A stretch of DNA of 64,000 nucleotides from JASLDZ01 sp038226305 (GTDB lineage Bacteria > Pseudomonadota > Alphaproteobacteria > Caulobacterales > Caulobacteraceae): the NCBI GenBank assembly GCA_038226305.1, contig JBBRQN010000001.1, positions 62,001 to 126,000 on the forward strand. Reading direction: 5' to 3'. The number at the start of each line of letters is the position of its first letter. The stretch's first letter is position 1. Shown here piece by piece: positions 8,795 through 17,215 of this stretch. The notes beneath the pieces are model-generated. The model was not told the origin of the DNA, did not search any database, and saw only the letters and a list, made by a program, of their open reading frames with translations. The translations under genes were made by a program, and so were the position numbers.

Positions 8795-9568
8795 TCAGCC
8801 TGAGAACTGCTCGGAGAGGATGCGTTCCTCCAGCCCGCGCCCGGCGTCGAACAGCATGACGAGGCTGATGTCGCGGTTTTCGGCCACATGCACCTCGCAC
8901 ACGTCGCGCACTTCGAAGTTGTCGGCGACGGCGCTCACGGGGCGCTTGTCGGGCTCCAGCACCTCGAAGGTGACCCGTGCGGTGTGGGCCAGCAGCGCGC
9001 CTCGCCACCGTCGGGGGCGAAACACGCTGATCGGCGTGAGCGCCAGGGCCTTCGCGTTGATGGGGATGATCGGGCCGTGCGCCGAGAGGTTGTAGGCGGT
9101 CGAACCGGCGGGTGTGGCCACGAGCGCCCCGTCGCAGATCATCTCGGGCACCCGCACCTTGCCGTCGATGGAGACGCGCAGCTTGGCGGTCTGGCGCGTC
9201 TGGCGCAGCAGCGACACCTCGTTGATCGCCAGCGCGCGCTTCTGCTGCCGGCGACCGTCGATCGTCGACATGGCGAGGGGATGGATCACGGCGCGTTCGG
9301 CCGCGCCGATCCGCTCCATCAGCCCGTCTTCCTTGTAGTCGTTCATCAGGAAGCCGACGGACCCGAAGTTCATGCCGTAGATCGGCTTCTTGGCCTCCAG
9401 ATGCTTGTGCAGCGTCTCGAGCATGAAGCCGTCGCCGCCCAGCGCCACGACCACCTGGGCCGAGGCGACGTCGCAGTCACCATAGCGTTGCGCCAGCCGG
9501 TCACGGGCCGCCTGGGCCTCGGGTCGTTCGCTGGCGACGAACCGCAGCCGCTCGGGGGGAGACTTCAC
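8795..9568 (-). CDS. nadK: NAD kinase
   Basis: Phosphorylates NAD to NADP using ATP or polyphosphate. The GTG at 9568 overlaps the stop of the upstream DUF2336 gene as GTGA, giving a 257-residue protein, the compact form seen in alphaproteobacteria. The frame is open further upstream but that part is only the shadow of the DUF2336 gene. Motifs: VVVALGGDGFML with GGDG at residues 44-47, LAINEVSLLR, and DGALVATPAGSTAYNLSAHGPI, which together form the NAD-binding and catalytic site. Translational coupling to a DUF2336 protein is noteworthy. Confidence 0.95.
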   Translation of the reverse strand: MKSPPERLRFVASERPEAQAARDRLAQRYGDCDVASAQVVVALGGDGFMLETLHKHLEAKKPIYGMNFGSVGFLMNDYKEDGLMERIGAAERAVIHPLAMSTIDGRRQQKRALAINEVSLLRQTRQTAKLRVSIDGKVRVPEMICDGALVATPAGSTAYNLSAHGPIIPINAKALALTPISVFRPRRWRGALLAHTARVTFEVLEPDKRPVSAVADNFEVRDVCEVHVAENRDISLVMLFDAGRGLEERILSEQFSG

Positions 9569-10629
9569 CCGGCGTCGTCCTGCAGGAAACGGCGGCGGGC
9601 CGCCTCCCGGTCCTGGCTGGCCAGCGCGCCTCGCACTCTCAACATGGAGGAGGGCGTGTCGCCCGGCGTGCCGCCCGTCTGCTCGCGCACCAGCGTCAGA
9701 AGCGTCGGGAAGACGCTGCGGTCGAGCCCGGCTGCAGTGCAGGCGAGCGCCAGTCTCTCGGGCCCCGCGCCCGCGACAGCCTCCCGCAGGGATTTTCGGG
9801 GCAGCTGCGCCAGCACCGAAAGGGCCTCCTCGAACAGGCCGAGGCGTCCGTCGCGCAGGCTCTTGAGGAGGAAGCCGGGGCGCAATTCCCCTGAGCCGCT
9901 GAGCTTTTCGACCAGGCGTCGCTCCATCTCGGCGCGGTCTCCGCCCGGCTCGCCCATGTCGGCGACGGCGCCCTGCACGGTCGATCGCAGGGGCTCGGCT
10001 GGGAGATCGAAGCGGCGAGAAAGGTCGTCCTGCAGCCCTGCGCCCACCACCTGGAACAGATCGCCCGCCAGATCCCGCGTCAGCTCCGCACGGCGAGACA
10101 GGGGGCCGCGCAGGGAGGAGATCCGCCTCGCCGCCGAAACCAGCCGCTCGACGGCCGCAGGCGAAAGGGCGATGCCTTCGTTGGCGCACAACGCCGCCAG
10201 CACCGGGGCCTCCGCATCTTGAGAGGCGCGGTCGCTGACCGGCGTGCTGAGCGCAGGCCGGCGGGCGACTTCGACGCGGTGGTCGAGCGCGCCGGCATCC
10301 AGCACCCGAAGAAGGTCTGCGTCGTGCAACTGGCGGCTGTGGGTCAGAAGCGGCCGGGCGACCTCGATTTCATCCATCGCCAGGGCGGCGATAACGGCCT
10401 GCGGAGCCCAGTCCTCATAGGCGAGGCGCTCCGCCAACTGCACCCTGACCTGCCGTTCGGCATCGGCGATCACGGAGAGAAAGGCCTTGGCCAGAGCGGA
10501 ATCCGCCTCTGGCGTGCGGTCACGCGGGGCGGCGGCGCACAGGGCGGCCACTGCATCGACCACGCGCGATCGCCGCGACCTCGCGGGGCCCGCGTCGGCT
10601 TGCATCGCATGACCGGCCGACTGGTTCAC
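9565..10629 (-). CDS. DUF2336 family protein (coupled to nadK)
   Basis: GTG 10629 is chosen because GGGAGG lies 5 bases upstream; an open extension beyond it has no conserved sequence. The product is 354 residues. The N-terminal half has the DUF2336 pattern: VQLAERLA, VIAALAMDEIEVARPLL, LHDADLLRV, then PVLAALCANEGIALS. The rest is helical with RFDLPAEPLRS and a charged tail ending RRRFLQDDAG. It is a distant paralog of the protein at 6.2 kb. The stop overlaps the nadK start by 4 bases, so the two should be made in a fixed ratio. Function unknown; the position suggests a role with NAD kinase, but that is inference. Confidence 0.78.
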   Translation of the reverse strand: MNQSAGHAMQADAGPARSRRSRVVDAVAALCAAAPRDRTPEADSALAKAFLSVIADAERQVRVQLAERLAYEDWAPQAVIAALAMDEIEVARPLLTHSRQLHDADLLRVLDAGALDHRVEVARRPALSTPVSDRASQDAEAPVLAALCANEGIALSPAAVERLVSAARRISSLRGPLSRRAELTRDLAGDLFQVVGAGLQDDLSRRFDLPAEPLRSTVQGAVADMGEPGGDRAEMERRLVEKLSGSGELRPGFLLKSLRDGRLGLFEEALSVLAQLPRKSLREAVAGAGPERLALACTAAGLDRSVFPTLLTLVREQTGGTPGDTPSSMLRVRGALASQDREAARRRFLQDDAG

Positions 10630-10790
10630 GCCGCCTCCCTGCGCCGCACACGAGCGGCGCTCCGTGATTCGATAGCCCAAACCGGGGCCACAGCGAAGCC
10701 CGCAGCGGTCGCGGTCCCGGGCCGCCAGCGCTTGACGCCCCGCCCGCCCGGCGCGACGGTCTGGCGCTACGCGAAAATGGAGACGCAGAG

Positions 10791-11585
10791 ATGGCCGACG
10801 GCGCATTGGCGGGTGTGGTTCCGCTCCGGTCCCGCGTATCGGCTGCGGAGTGGAACGCTCGGGTGGAACTGGCAGCCATGTACCGGCTGACGGCGCTCTA
10901 TGGCTGGGACGACGCCATCTTCACCCACATCTCAATGCGTGTGCCGGCCCCCGCGGGTGAGCCCGATCCGCACCACTTCCTGATCAACCCCTACGGCGTC
11001 TTCTTCGAGGAGATGACTGCGTCAGCCCTCGTGAAGGTGGATCTGGAGGGGCAGATCGTCGGCGAGACGCCCTACTACATCAACCCCGCGGGGTTCACGA
11101 TCCACTCGGCGGTCCACGCAGCCCGGGAAGATGCGACCTGCGTCATGCATCTGCACACCGATACCGGCGTCGGCGTTTCGGCGCAGGCCGAGGGCCTGCT
11201 GCCCATCGGTCAGAACGCCTTGATCCTGATCCCGCAGGTCGCCTACCACGACTATGAGGGCATCGCTCTGAACCTGGACGAGCGCGAGCGGCTGGTGGCC
11301 AACCTCGGGACCAAAAATCTGTGCCTCCTGCGCAACCACGGCACCCTGTCGTGCGGATCGTCTGCCGCCGCGACCTGGCTGCAGATGTTCTTCCTGGAAC
11401 GGGCCTGCGCCCAGCAGGTGGCGGCCCTTTCCGGCGGTCGCGATCACATCCTCTTCGCCCCGCCTGAGTCGGTGGAGGCGGTGCATGGCCAGACAAAGGG
11501 CGGCGGCCCGGGTGGCGTGGCATCGCTGGCGTGGCCCGGGTTCCTGCGCCGTCTGGACCGGCATCTGCCGGGCTACGACGCCTGA
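10791..11585 (+). CDS. class II aldolase/adducin family protein
   Basis: The product is 264 residues. The fold is shown by FTHISMRVP, FLINPYGVFFEEMTASALVKVDL, VMHLHTDTGVGVSAQ and LRNHGTLSCG. The His residues in MHLHTD and in RNHGT match the zinc ligands of fuculose-phosphate aldolase-like enzymes. Members of this subgroup without a sugar-kinase neighbour are usually left as 'class II aldolase family'; the substrate cannot be told. It is divergent from the DUF2336-nadK pair across 161 bases. AGAG lies just before the ATG. The outer-membrane protein gene follows after 21 bases and may be cotranscribed. Confidence 0.9.
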   Translation: MADGALAGVVPLRSRVSAAEWNARVELAAMYRLTALYGWDDAIFTHISMRVPAPAGEPDPHHFLINPYGVFFEEMTASALVKVDLEGQIVGETPYYINPAGFTIHSAVHAAREDATCVMHLHTDTGVGVSAQAEGLLPIGQNALILIPQVAYHDYEGIALNLDERERLVANLGTKNLCLLRNHGTLSCGSSAAATWLQMFFLERACAQQVAALSGGRDHILFAPPESVEAVHGQTKGGGPGGVASLAWPGFLRRLDRHLPGYDA

Positions 11586-11606
11586 TGGCGCTCGGCGTCT
11601 AGGTCC

Positions 11607-12389
11607 ATGCGACGTCGGGGGGCGTCAGGGGTTGGGGCGGTCGTGCTCGCTCTCGCTCTCGCGATGGGGGGCGTGGCGCACGCCGGTGCCTGGCCGCAGC
11701 CCAAGGGCACGACGCAGGTCATCCTGAAGTTCGAGGGTGAAAGCGGCTCGCAAGCTTTCGACGTTTCGCGCGATCGCGTGGCGATACCACCACTTCGCGA
11801 CGACTATCTCACCCTCTTCGTCGAACACGGCCTGACCGACCGGCTCACTTTTCAGGCCAAGGCCTCCTACACCGACGGTCGCGACCAGTTCGTGAGCTAC
11901 TCCGGCCGCGGCCCTTTCGAGGCCGGGCTGCGCTATACGCTTCTGCAGACAGGGCGCACCGTGCTGTCTGTCTATGCGGGGGGCGTGGCGCCCGGTGTTG
12001 GGCGGAATGCCGAGTATGCGCCCGCGAACCAGGGCAATGGCGACGGGGAGTTGCGCCTGCTGCTCGGCCGCTCCGGCAGCGTTTACGGGCGCGAGGCTTT
12101 CGTCGATGCCGAGGTGACGCACCTGTTCCGGTCAGGCGCTCTGGCGGACGAGACCCGGCTGGACGTGACGGCGGGGGCCTACGTCAGGCCGCATTGGCTC
12201 GTGCTGGTGCAGAGCTACGCCGGTCACACCGAAGGCACGGCCACGCACTCCGAATGGCTGAAGCTGGAGGGTGGCATCGTGCGGCGCTTCGGCCGCTGGT
12301 CGGCCCAGGCGGGTTGGCGTGGCGTGGTGGCCGGTCGCAACACGCCGATCACCTCCGGGCCGGTCATCGGTCTGTGGAGGCGGTTCTAG
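11607..12389 (+). CDS. outer-membrane beta-barrel-like protein
   Basis: The product is 260 residues with a Sec signal peptide: a basic start (MRRRG), a hydrophobic core and cleavage after VAHA near residue 26. The mature chain begins GAWPQPKGTTQVILKFEG and then alternates polar and nonpolar residues in short strands (YLTLFVEHGLTDRLTFQAKASY, GAYVRPHWLVLVQSYAG). It ends WRRF with a C-terminal Phe, as expected for a BAM-assembled barrel. The GAWxQPKG opening resembles the XagA-type family, but I am not sure of that link. The role is unknown; it may share a transcript with the aldolase-family gene. Confidence 0.65.
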   Translation: MRRRGASGVGAVVLALALAMGGVAHAGAWPQPKGTTQVILKFEGESGSQAFDVSRDRVAIPPLRDDYLTLFVEHGLTDRLTFQAKASYTDGRDQFVSYSGRGPFEAGLRYTLLQTGRTVLSVYAGGVAPGVGRNAEYAPANQGNGDGELRLLLGRSGSVYGREAFVDAEVTHLFRSGALADETRLDVTAGAYVRPHWLVLVQSYAGHTEGTATHSEWLKLEGGIVRRFGRWSAQAGWRGVVAGRNTPITSGPVIGLWRRF

Positions 12390-12451
12390 CGCGTCTCCCA
12401 CGATGGCGTTGCGCCGGCCCCTGCGCCTGCGGCATAAGCGGGCGTCGGCAC

Positions 12452-12527
12452 GCCCGTATAGCTCAGCTGGTAGAGCACCTGATTTGTAATCAGGGGGTCG
12501 GGGGTTCGAGTCCCTCTGCGGGCACCA
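12452..12527 (+). tRNA. tRNA-Thr (anticodon TGT)
   Basis: The acceptor GCCCGTA pairs with TGCGGGC with one G-T pair. The D arm is GCTCAGCTGGTAGAGC. The anticodon loop TTTGTAA sits in stem CTGAT/ATCAG, giving UGU. The T arm is GGGTTCGAGTCCC. The 3' CCA is encoded. Confidence 0.97.
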
Positions 12528-12587
12528 CCGACAGCACCCCGTTCGAACCTTGCGGCGAAGCGCCTGCTCGCCCCACCTAAGGCGCAC

Positions 12588-14303
12588 ATGGCCCGCATCC
12601 TGATCACCTCGGCGCTGCCCTACATCAACGGCGTGAAGCACCTCGGCAATCTGGCGGGGTCGATGCTGCCGGCCGATCTCTACGCGCGGTTCATGCGGGC
12701 GCGGGGCCACGAGGTGCTCTATGTCTGCGCCACCGACGAGCACGGAACGCCTGCGGAGCTGGCCGCAGCCGCCGCCGGGCAGGACGTGGCGACCTACTGC
12801 ACCGAGCAGCACGCGCAGCAGAAGGCCACGGCCGACGCCTTTGGACTGTCGTTCGACTGGTTCGGCCGTTCGTCCAACCCGCCCAATCACCGGCTGACGC
12901 AGCATTTCGCCGAAGTGCTCGAGGCCAACGGCCTGATCGAGGAGCGGCTGGATCAGATGATCTACTCGCTCACCGACAGGCGCTTCCTGCCGGATCGCTA
13001 TGTAGAGGGCATCTGCCCGCACTGCGCCTATCCCAAGGCGCGGGGCGACCAGTGCGACAACTGTGGGCGGCTGCTCGATCCCACCGACCTGATCGAGCCC
13101 TATTCCGCCATTTCCGGCTCGCGGGAGATCGAGGTGCGCGATACTCGCCACCTGTACCTGTTGCAGACCGTGCTGCAGGACCGCATCCGCGCCTGGGTCG
13201 AGTCCAAGCCCGAATGGCCGCAGCTCACCCGCTCCATCGCCCTGAAGCACCTGGACGAGGGGCTGATCGATCGGGGGATCACCCGCGACCTCAGCTGGGG
13301 CATCCCGGTCATGAAGGACGGGTTTCCCCGGCCCGGCTTCGAGGACAAGGTCTTCTACGTCTGGTTCGATGCCCCCATCGAATACATCGGTGCCACCGTG
13401 GAGCGGGCCGAGGCCCTGCAGCTGGGCGACGCGGGCTGGGAGAGCTGGTGGCGCACGGACAAGGGCGCAAGCGACGTGCGCTATGTGCAGGTGATGGGGA
13501 AGGACAACGTGGCCTTCCACACCGTCGGGTTCCCGGTGACTCTCCTGGGCTCTGGCGAGCCTTGGAAGACGGTGGATTTCCTCAAGAGCTTCAACTGGCT
13601 GAACTGGTACGGCGGGAAGTTCTCCACGAGCCAGAGCCGGGGCGTGTTCATGGACGCGGCGCTGGAGATCCAGCCCGCCGACGCCTGGCGCTGGTGGCTG
13701 ACGGCCAACGCTCCCGAAGGCTCGGACACCGCATTCACCTGGGAGCAGTTCGCGAGTGGCGTGAACAAGGACCTGGCCGACGTGCTGGGCAATTTCGTCA
13801 ACCGCATCCTGAAGTTCACCCAGACCCGCTTCGACGGCGTCGTGCCCGATGGCGGGGAGCCGGGGCCGCTGGAGGTTAAGCTGGCGCAGACCGTGGAGAG
13901 CCACCTGGCCGAGCTGACGACGCAGATGGAGGCGTTCGAGCTTCGCAAGGCCGCCCAGGCTCTGCGCGCCCTGTGGGTGGCGGGCAACGAATACCTCACC
14001 GAGGCCGCCCCCTGGACCGCGATCAAGACCGACCGCGACCGGGCCGCCGTCGTGGTGCGCACCGGGCTGAACCTCGTGCGGCTGTTCGCGCTGGTATCGG
14101 CCCCGATCATTCCCACCACCGCCGCCGTGATCGCGCAGTCGCTGGGCGAGCCCGTGCCGACCGCATGGCCTGCGACCAACGGCGAGCTGGATGCGCTTCC
14201 CCACGGCAGAGCCGTGAAGGCCCCGGAAGTTCTGTTCCGCAAGGTGGACGAAGAGCAGATCACCGCCTGGACCGAGCGCTTCGGCGGCGCGGAGGCCGCC
14301 TAG
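12588..14303 (+). CDS. metG: methionyl-tRNA synthetase
   Basis: Charges tRNA-Met and initiator tRNA. The product is 571 residues, shorter than E. coli MetG because it lacks the C-terminal dimerisation domain. The HIGH-type signature is in YINGVKHLGNLAGS (residues 12-25). The zinc knuckle has four cysteines in CPHCAYPKARGDQCDNC (about 143-159). The KMSKS loop is KFSTSQSRG, the variant usual in the archaeal/eukaryal-like MetRS type also found in many bacteria. The anticodon-binding helical domain follows (ANAPEGSDTAFTW, ADVLGNFVNRILKFT). It lies 60 bases after tRNA-Thr. Confidence 0.97.
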   Translation: MARILITSALPYINGVKHLGNLAGSMLPADLYARFMRARGHEVLYVCATDEHGTPAELAAAAAGQDVATYCTEQHAQQKATADAFGLSFDWFGRSSNPPNHRLTQHFAEVLEANGLIEERLDQMIYSLTDRRFLPDRYVEGICPHCAYPKARGDQCDNCGRLLDPTDLIEPYSAISGSREIEVRDTRHLYLLQTVLQDRIRAWVESKPEWPQLTRSIALKHLDEGLIDRGITRDLSWGIPVMKDGFPRPGFEDKVFYVWFDAPIEYIGATVERAEALQLGDAGWESWWRTDKGASDVRYVQVMGKDNVAFHTVGFPVTLLGSGEPWKTVDFLKSFNWLNWYGGKFSTSQSRGVFMDAALEIQPADAWRWWLTANAPEGSDTAFTWEQFASGVNKDLADVLGNFVNRILKFTQTRFDGVVPDGGEPGPLEVKLAQTVESHLAELTTQMEAFELRKAAQALRALWVAGNEYLTEAAPWTAIKTDRDRAAVVVRTGLNLVRLFALVSAPIIPTTAAVIAQSLGEPVPTAWPATNGELDALPHGRAVKAPEVLFRKVDEEQITAWTERFGGAEAA

Positions 14304-14354
14304 CCTCGAGAGCGACGCGGGGCCTCTTCAGGAAACCCGGGCGCTGAAACGAAA

Positions 14355-14383
14355 ACGGCGCCGGTCGATGTGACCGGCGCCGT
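14355..14383. terminator. hairpin terminator between metG and the lipoprotein gene
   Basis: A perfect 12-bp stem, ACGGCGCCGGTC/GACCGGCGCCGT, with the loop GATGT. On the minus strand it is followed by TTTTC, so it best fits as the terminator of the leftward lipoprotein gene. On the plus strand it is followed only by GATCTTG, a weaker tail for metG. It may serve both convergent genes. Confidence 0.7.
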
Positions 14384-14433
14384 GATCTTGTTCGCGTGCT
14401 GGCGGAGCGGCGAACCGCTCCGCCGGTTCAGCC

Positions 14434-15912
14434 TCAGTGGTGAACCGGAGCGTCGTCGCTCGTCATGTCGAGGGGGCGGGCGAAGCCTGCACCCCGAGCC
14501 TGGCGACCGGCGCGGCGCGCCGAGGCCGAGCGGGTCGGAGTGTTGCGGCCCCGGGCCAGCCAGCCCAGCACCAGGATGACGATGAGGGCGAGGATGCCCG
14601 CGCCGAGCATCCGCGGCGTCATTTTCAGCTGCATGCCCGCGTTCTTCTGCACCGAGCCGAGGCTCAGCGTGTCCGAACCGCCGCCGAGGAGATCGGCGCC
14701 GACATCGGCGTGCAGCGGACCCTTGGCACCCGGCTGGGCGGTCACGGTCCAGTGGAACTCGGTGGGCTGACCCACCGTCAGGGGTTGAGACTGCGTGTCG
14801 TCGGGCGTGACGGAGAAGCCATCACCCGCCAGCACCGAAGTCATGTTCACCGAAGCCGCGGCGTCGGACAGGCCCTGCTTGTCGGCTTCCTTGTGCAGGG
14901 TGTCTGCAAAGGTCGCGGGCAAGGTGAGCGACACGTCCGCCGGTTGGTTCGCGGTGAACCGGGCGGGCAGGGTGAGCACGCCGGTCTTGCTGACCGCGTC
15001 GGTCAGCGAGGTCTGCAGGGCGGCGAGCTTGGTGGTCCGGTCGCCGGTGGGGGCGGCCGGGGCCGGAGCCTTGGCGGCGGCGGCCACCGTCTTGGCACCA
15101 GCGGTCAGCTTGGCGGCCCCGGCGACAGCCGCCAGCTTTGCAGCTGTTGCGGTCTTGGAGGCGGCCAGCTTGGCGCTGTTGGCGGCGTCCGCTGCGGCGG
15201 TCTTCACCGGAGCGGCTGCAGCCGTCGTGGTCTTGGCGACGGTCTTGGTGGTGGTCGTCGTCGTCTTGGAGTGATCCGCCATCGGCGCCATCGGCTTCGG
15301 CATTTCAGCCTTGGCGTAGGTCGCGGGCTTGGCCGGCTTGGGCACGGGCTTCGTCACCGGGGCCTTGGCGTATACCGCCGGCTTCGGAGCGACGTAGGCG
15401 GGCTTCACCGGAGCCGGGTGATAAGCGGGCTTCATAGCCGGATGGGCGGGTTCAGCCTGGGCCACCACATAGACGTGCGGCCGCGGGGCGTGAGCGTAGG
15501 TCGCTCCGCCATGGTGCGGACGACCCGATCCGTAGGTCGGGTTCGGGATAGGGGCCATGGCCACAATCATCGGCCCACCGGTGTCGTAGGCGGGTGCCGG
15601 GCGGTACGTCTGCTGCAGGGGCGGCGGCATGTAGGCCGGCGGCGCCGAGGCATAGGTGGGCGGTTCCGCATAGACGGGCGGAGCGGCATAGGTCGGGGGG
15701 GTGACCGGAGCCGCGGCATAGGTGGGCGCAGGCGTCGGGACGACGGGCGCACCGGCGAGATAGGGCGAAGGCTTGGGCGGCGCGTACGCCTGCCGCACGG
15801 GAACGGAGTAGGGCCGTTCCTCACAGGCCGACAGGCCGGCCAGGGCACCGAGCCCCACGGCGGCCACAGCCCCCAGGCGAAGTGCCTTGGAATTCAAACG
15901 CATGCTCGTCAT
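14434..15912 (-). CDS. proline/alanine/lysine-rich lipoprotein with C-terminal membrane helix
   Basis: The product is 492 residues, with ATG 15912 chosen for the GGGGGGAG upstream. Residues 1-30 form a lipoprotein signal ending LSAC; the mature protein starts CEERPY, and +2 is not Asp, so by the E. coli rule it would go to the outer membrane. Residues about 35-280 are low-complexity Pro/Ala/Tyr/Lys, with repeats of the type PAYxAPKPAVYAKAPV. A compact domain of about 130 residues follows (VGQPTEFHWTVTAQPGAKGPLHADVG). Then comes one membrane helix (MLGAGILALIVILVLGWLA) and a basic tail rich in Arg, consistent with a cytoplasmic end. Two anchors at opposite ends is unusual. I do not recognise the family. 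Confidence 0.7.
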   Translation of the reverse strand: MTSMRLNSKALRLGAVAAVGLGALAGLSACEERPYSVPVRQAYAPPKPSPYLAGAPVVPTPAPTYAAAPVTPPTYAAPPVYAEPPTYASAPPAYMPPPLQQTYRPAPAYDTGGPMIVAMAPIPNPTYGSGRPHHGGATYAHAPRPHVYVVAQAEPAHPAMKPAYHPAPVKPAYVAPKPAVYAKAPVTKPVPKPAKPATYAKAEMPKPMAPMADHSKTTTTTTKTVAKTTTAAAAPVKTAAADAANSAKLAASKTATAAKLAAVAGAAKLTAGAKTVAAAAKAPAPAAPTGDRTTKLAALQTSLTDAVSKTGVLTLPARFTANQPADVSLTLPATFADTLHKEADKQGLSDAAASVNMTSVLAGDGFSVTPDDTQSQPLTVGQPTEFHWTVTAQPGAKGPLHADVGADLLGGGSDTLSLGSVQKNAGMQLKMTPRMLGAGILALIVILVLGWLARGRNTPTRSASARRAGRQARGAGFARPLDMTSDDAPVHH

Positions 15913-16015
15913 GGAACGCAAAGCTCCCCCCAAACCCGGCCCAGGCATCCGCCCCCGCGGATACCCGTCGATGGCCCAGATGTAGGGAAGCCCGACCGTT
16001 TACGTGAAATCAACT

Positions 16016-16861
16016 TCATTCGCGTCCCGGGGGTGCGACTTTTCGGATGCTCGCCGCATAGAGGGCTACCGCGGCGGCCGCTGAAACATTCAAACTTTCA
16101 AACATTCCCGGCATCGGGATGTTTGCAAGACCGTCGCAGTGTTCCGAAACGAGACGACGCAGGCCTTCGCCTTCGGAACCCAGCACAAGCACGATGGCAG
16201 GGGGGCCCAGCGCCTCATCTAGAGTTCTATCGGCGTTTCCGTCGAGCCCTATGCTTGTCCAACCCAAAGTTTCAAGCCGCTCTAGCGCCCGCGACAGGTT
16301 GACGACGCGAACGATCGGTGTGCGCTCCAGCGCGCCCGCAGCCGCCTTGGCCAGGGCCCCGAACGGCTCTGGCGCGCGCCGATCCTGCATCACCACGGCC
16401 TTGGCCCCGAAGGCGGAGGCGGAGCGGAGGATGGCACCGACGTTCTGGGGATCAGTCACCTCATCCAGCATGAGGATCACGCCCTCGGCCTCGGCCGCCA
16501 CATCTTCCAGCGACAGATCGGGGAGGGGATCGGTGAGGACCGCACAGCCCTGATGCACGGCGCCCTGCGGCAGGAGTTGCGCCAGCATCTGCGCCTCCAC
16601 CACTTCGAGGCGCACACCGCCGTCCCAGTCGGCGCGCCGTCCCGCGGCCGGTTGCAGGGCCTTCGCCCGGTCGGCGGTGGCGAGCAGGCGGCGCGGCGCT
16701 TCCCGGGCGGGGTTGGCCACATAGGCCTCCACGGCATGGCGGCCCCAGATCCAGCCGGAACCGTCGGCGGCGACGGCGGGCCTGCGGCGCGCGCCCGATC
16801 CCTCGGGCCGCCCCCCGAAATGAGCGCGCTTGCGGTCGTTGCCTTCAAAATTCCGCGACAC
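16016..16861 (-). CDS. rlmB: 23S rRNA (guanosine-2'-O-)-methyltransferase, SpoU/TrmH family
   Basis: A SPOUT-fold enzyme that methylates a ribose 2'-OH using SAM. GTG 16861 gives 281 residues; the longer open frame upstream runs back across two tRNA genes and cannot be coding. The N-terminal substrate-binding domain starts near WIWGRHAVEAYVAN. The three SpoU motifs are DPQNVGAILRSASAFGA, VLVLGSEGEGLRRLV and IPMPGMFESLNVSAAAAVALY. RlmB (23S G2251) is the usual assignment in this family; a tRNA target cannot be excluded. The gene diverges from tRNA-Tyr. Confidence 0.88.
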   Translation of the reverse strand: MSRNFEGNDRKRAHFGGRPEGSGARRRPAVAADGSGWIWGRHAVEAYVANPAREAPRRLLATADRAKALQPAAGRRADWDGGVRLEVVEAQMLAQLLPQGAVHQGCAVLTDPLPDLSLEDVAAEAEGVILMLDEVTDPQNVGAILRSASAFGAKAVVMQDRRAPEPFGALAKAAAGALERTPIVRVVNLSRALERLETLGWTSIGLDGNADRTLDEALGPPAIVLVLGSEGEGLRRLVSEHCDGLANIPMPGMFESLNVSAAAAVALYAASIRKVAPPGRE

Positions 16862-16974
16862 TATAAGACGCCCTCCGTTTCGCGGGCCCTCTGCATGAGG
16901 GGTCGCGAAAGGCTCTACACCCCTGACGCGCAGGCGTCGCCGGGTGCTGAGCAGAAGCGGATTTCGGCGCGTTT

Positions 16975-17059
16975 GGGGGAATGTCCCGAGCGGCAAAGGG
17001 GGCGGACTGTAAATCCGCTGGCATAGCCTTCGCAGGTTCGAGTCCTGCTTCCCCCACCA
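16975..17059 (+). tRNA. tRNA-Tyr (anticodon GTA)
   Basis: The acceptor GGGGGAA pairs with TTCCCCC. The anticodon loop CTGTAAA lies in stem GCGGA/TCCGC, giving GUA. A long variable arm (class II) follows, then the T arm GCAGGTTCGAGTCCTGC. The 3' CCA is encoded. tRNA-Gly follows after 47 bases and may share the transcript. Confidence 0.97.
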
Positions 17060-17106
17060 CGCGCCGAATGCGTGAGACGCCGCCGCAGCGCGGCGACCAA
17101 GGGCTG

Positions 17107-17180
17107 GCGGGTATAGCACAGTGGTAGTGCAGCAGCCTTCCAAGCTGAGGATGCGGGTTCGATTCCCGCTACCCGCTCCA
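17107..17180 (+). tRNA. tRNA-Gly (anticodon TCC)
   Basis: The acceptor GCGGGTA pairs with TACCCGC, the discriminator is T and CCA is encoded. The anticodon loop CTTCCAA gives UCC. The T arm is CGGGTTCGATTCCCG. It lies just downstream of tRNA-Tyr. Confidence 0.97.
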
Positions 17181-17215
17181 GCCCGGCGCAGACCCGCCGG
17201 TGCGCGATGCCCGAA

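Noticed and set aside
12132..14204. A 690-codon frame antisense to metG and tRNA-Thr
   Set aside because: It includes the complement of a tRNA and of metG, so it cannot be a real gene.
14437..16302. A 621-codon Gly/Arg/His-rich frame antisense to the lipoprotein gene
   Set aside because: It is the complement of the Pro/Ala-rich repeats, has no domain, and runs into the rlmB gene. The other strand has a clear lipoprotein signal and membrane helix.
16862..17143. N-terminal extension of rlmB upstream of GTG 16861
   Set aside because: The extension would be the complement of tRNA-Tyr and part of tRNA-Gly.
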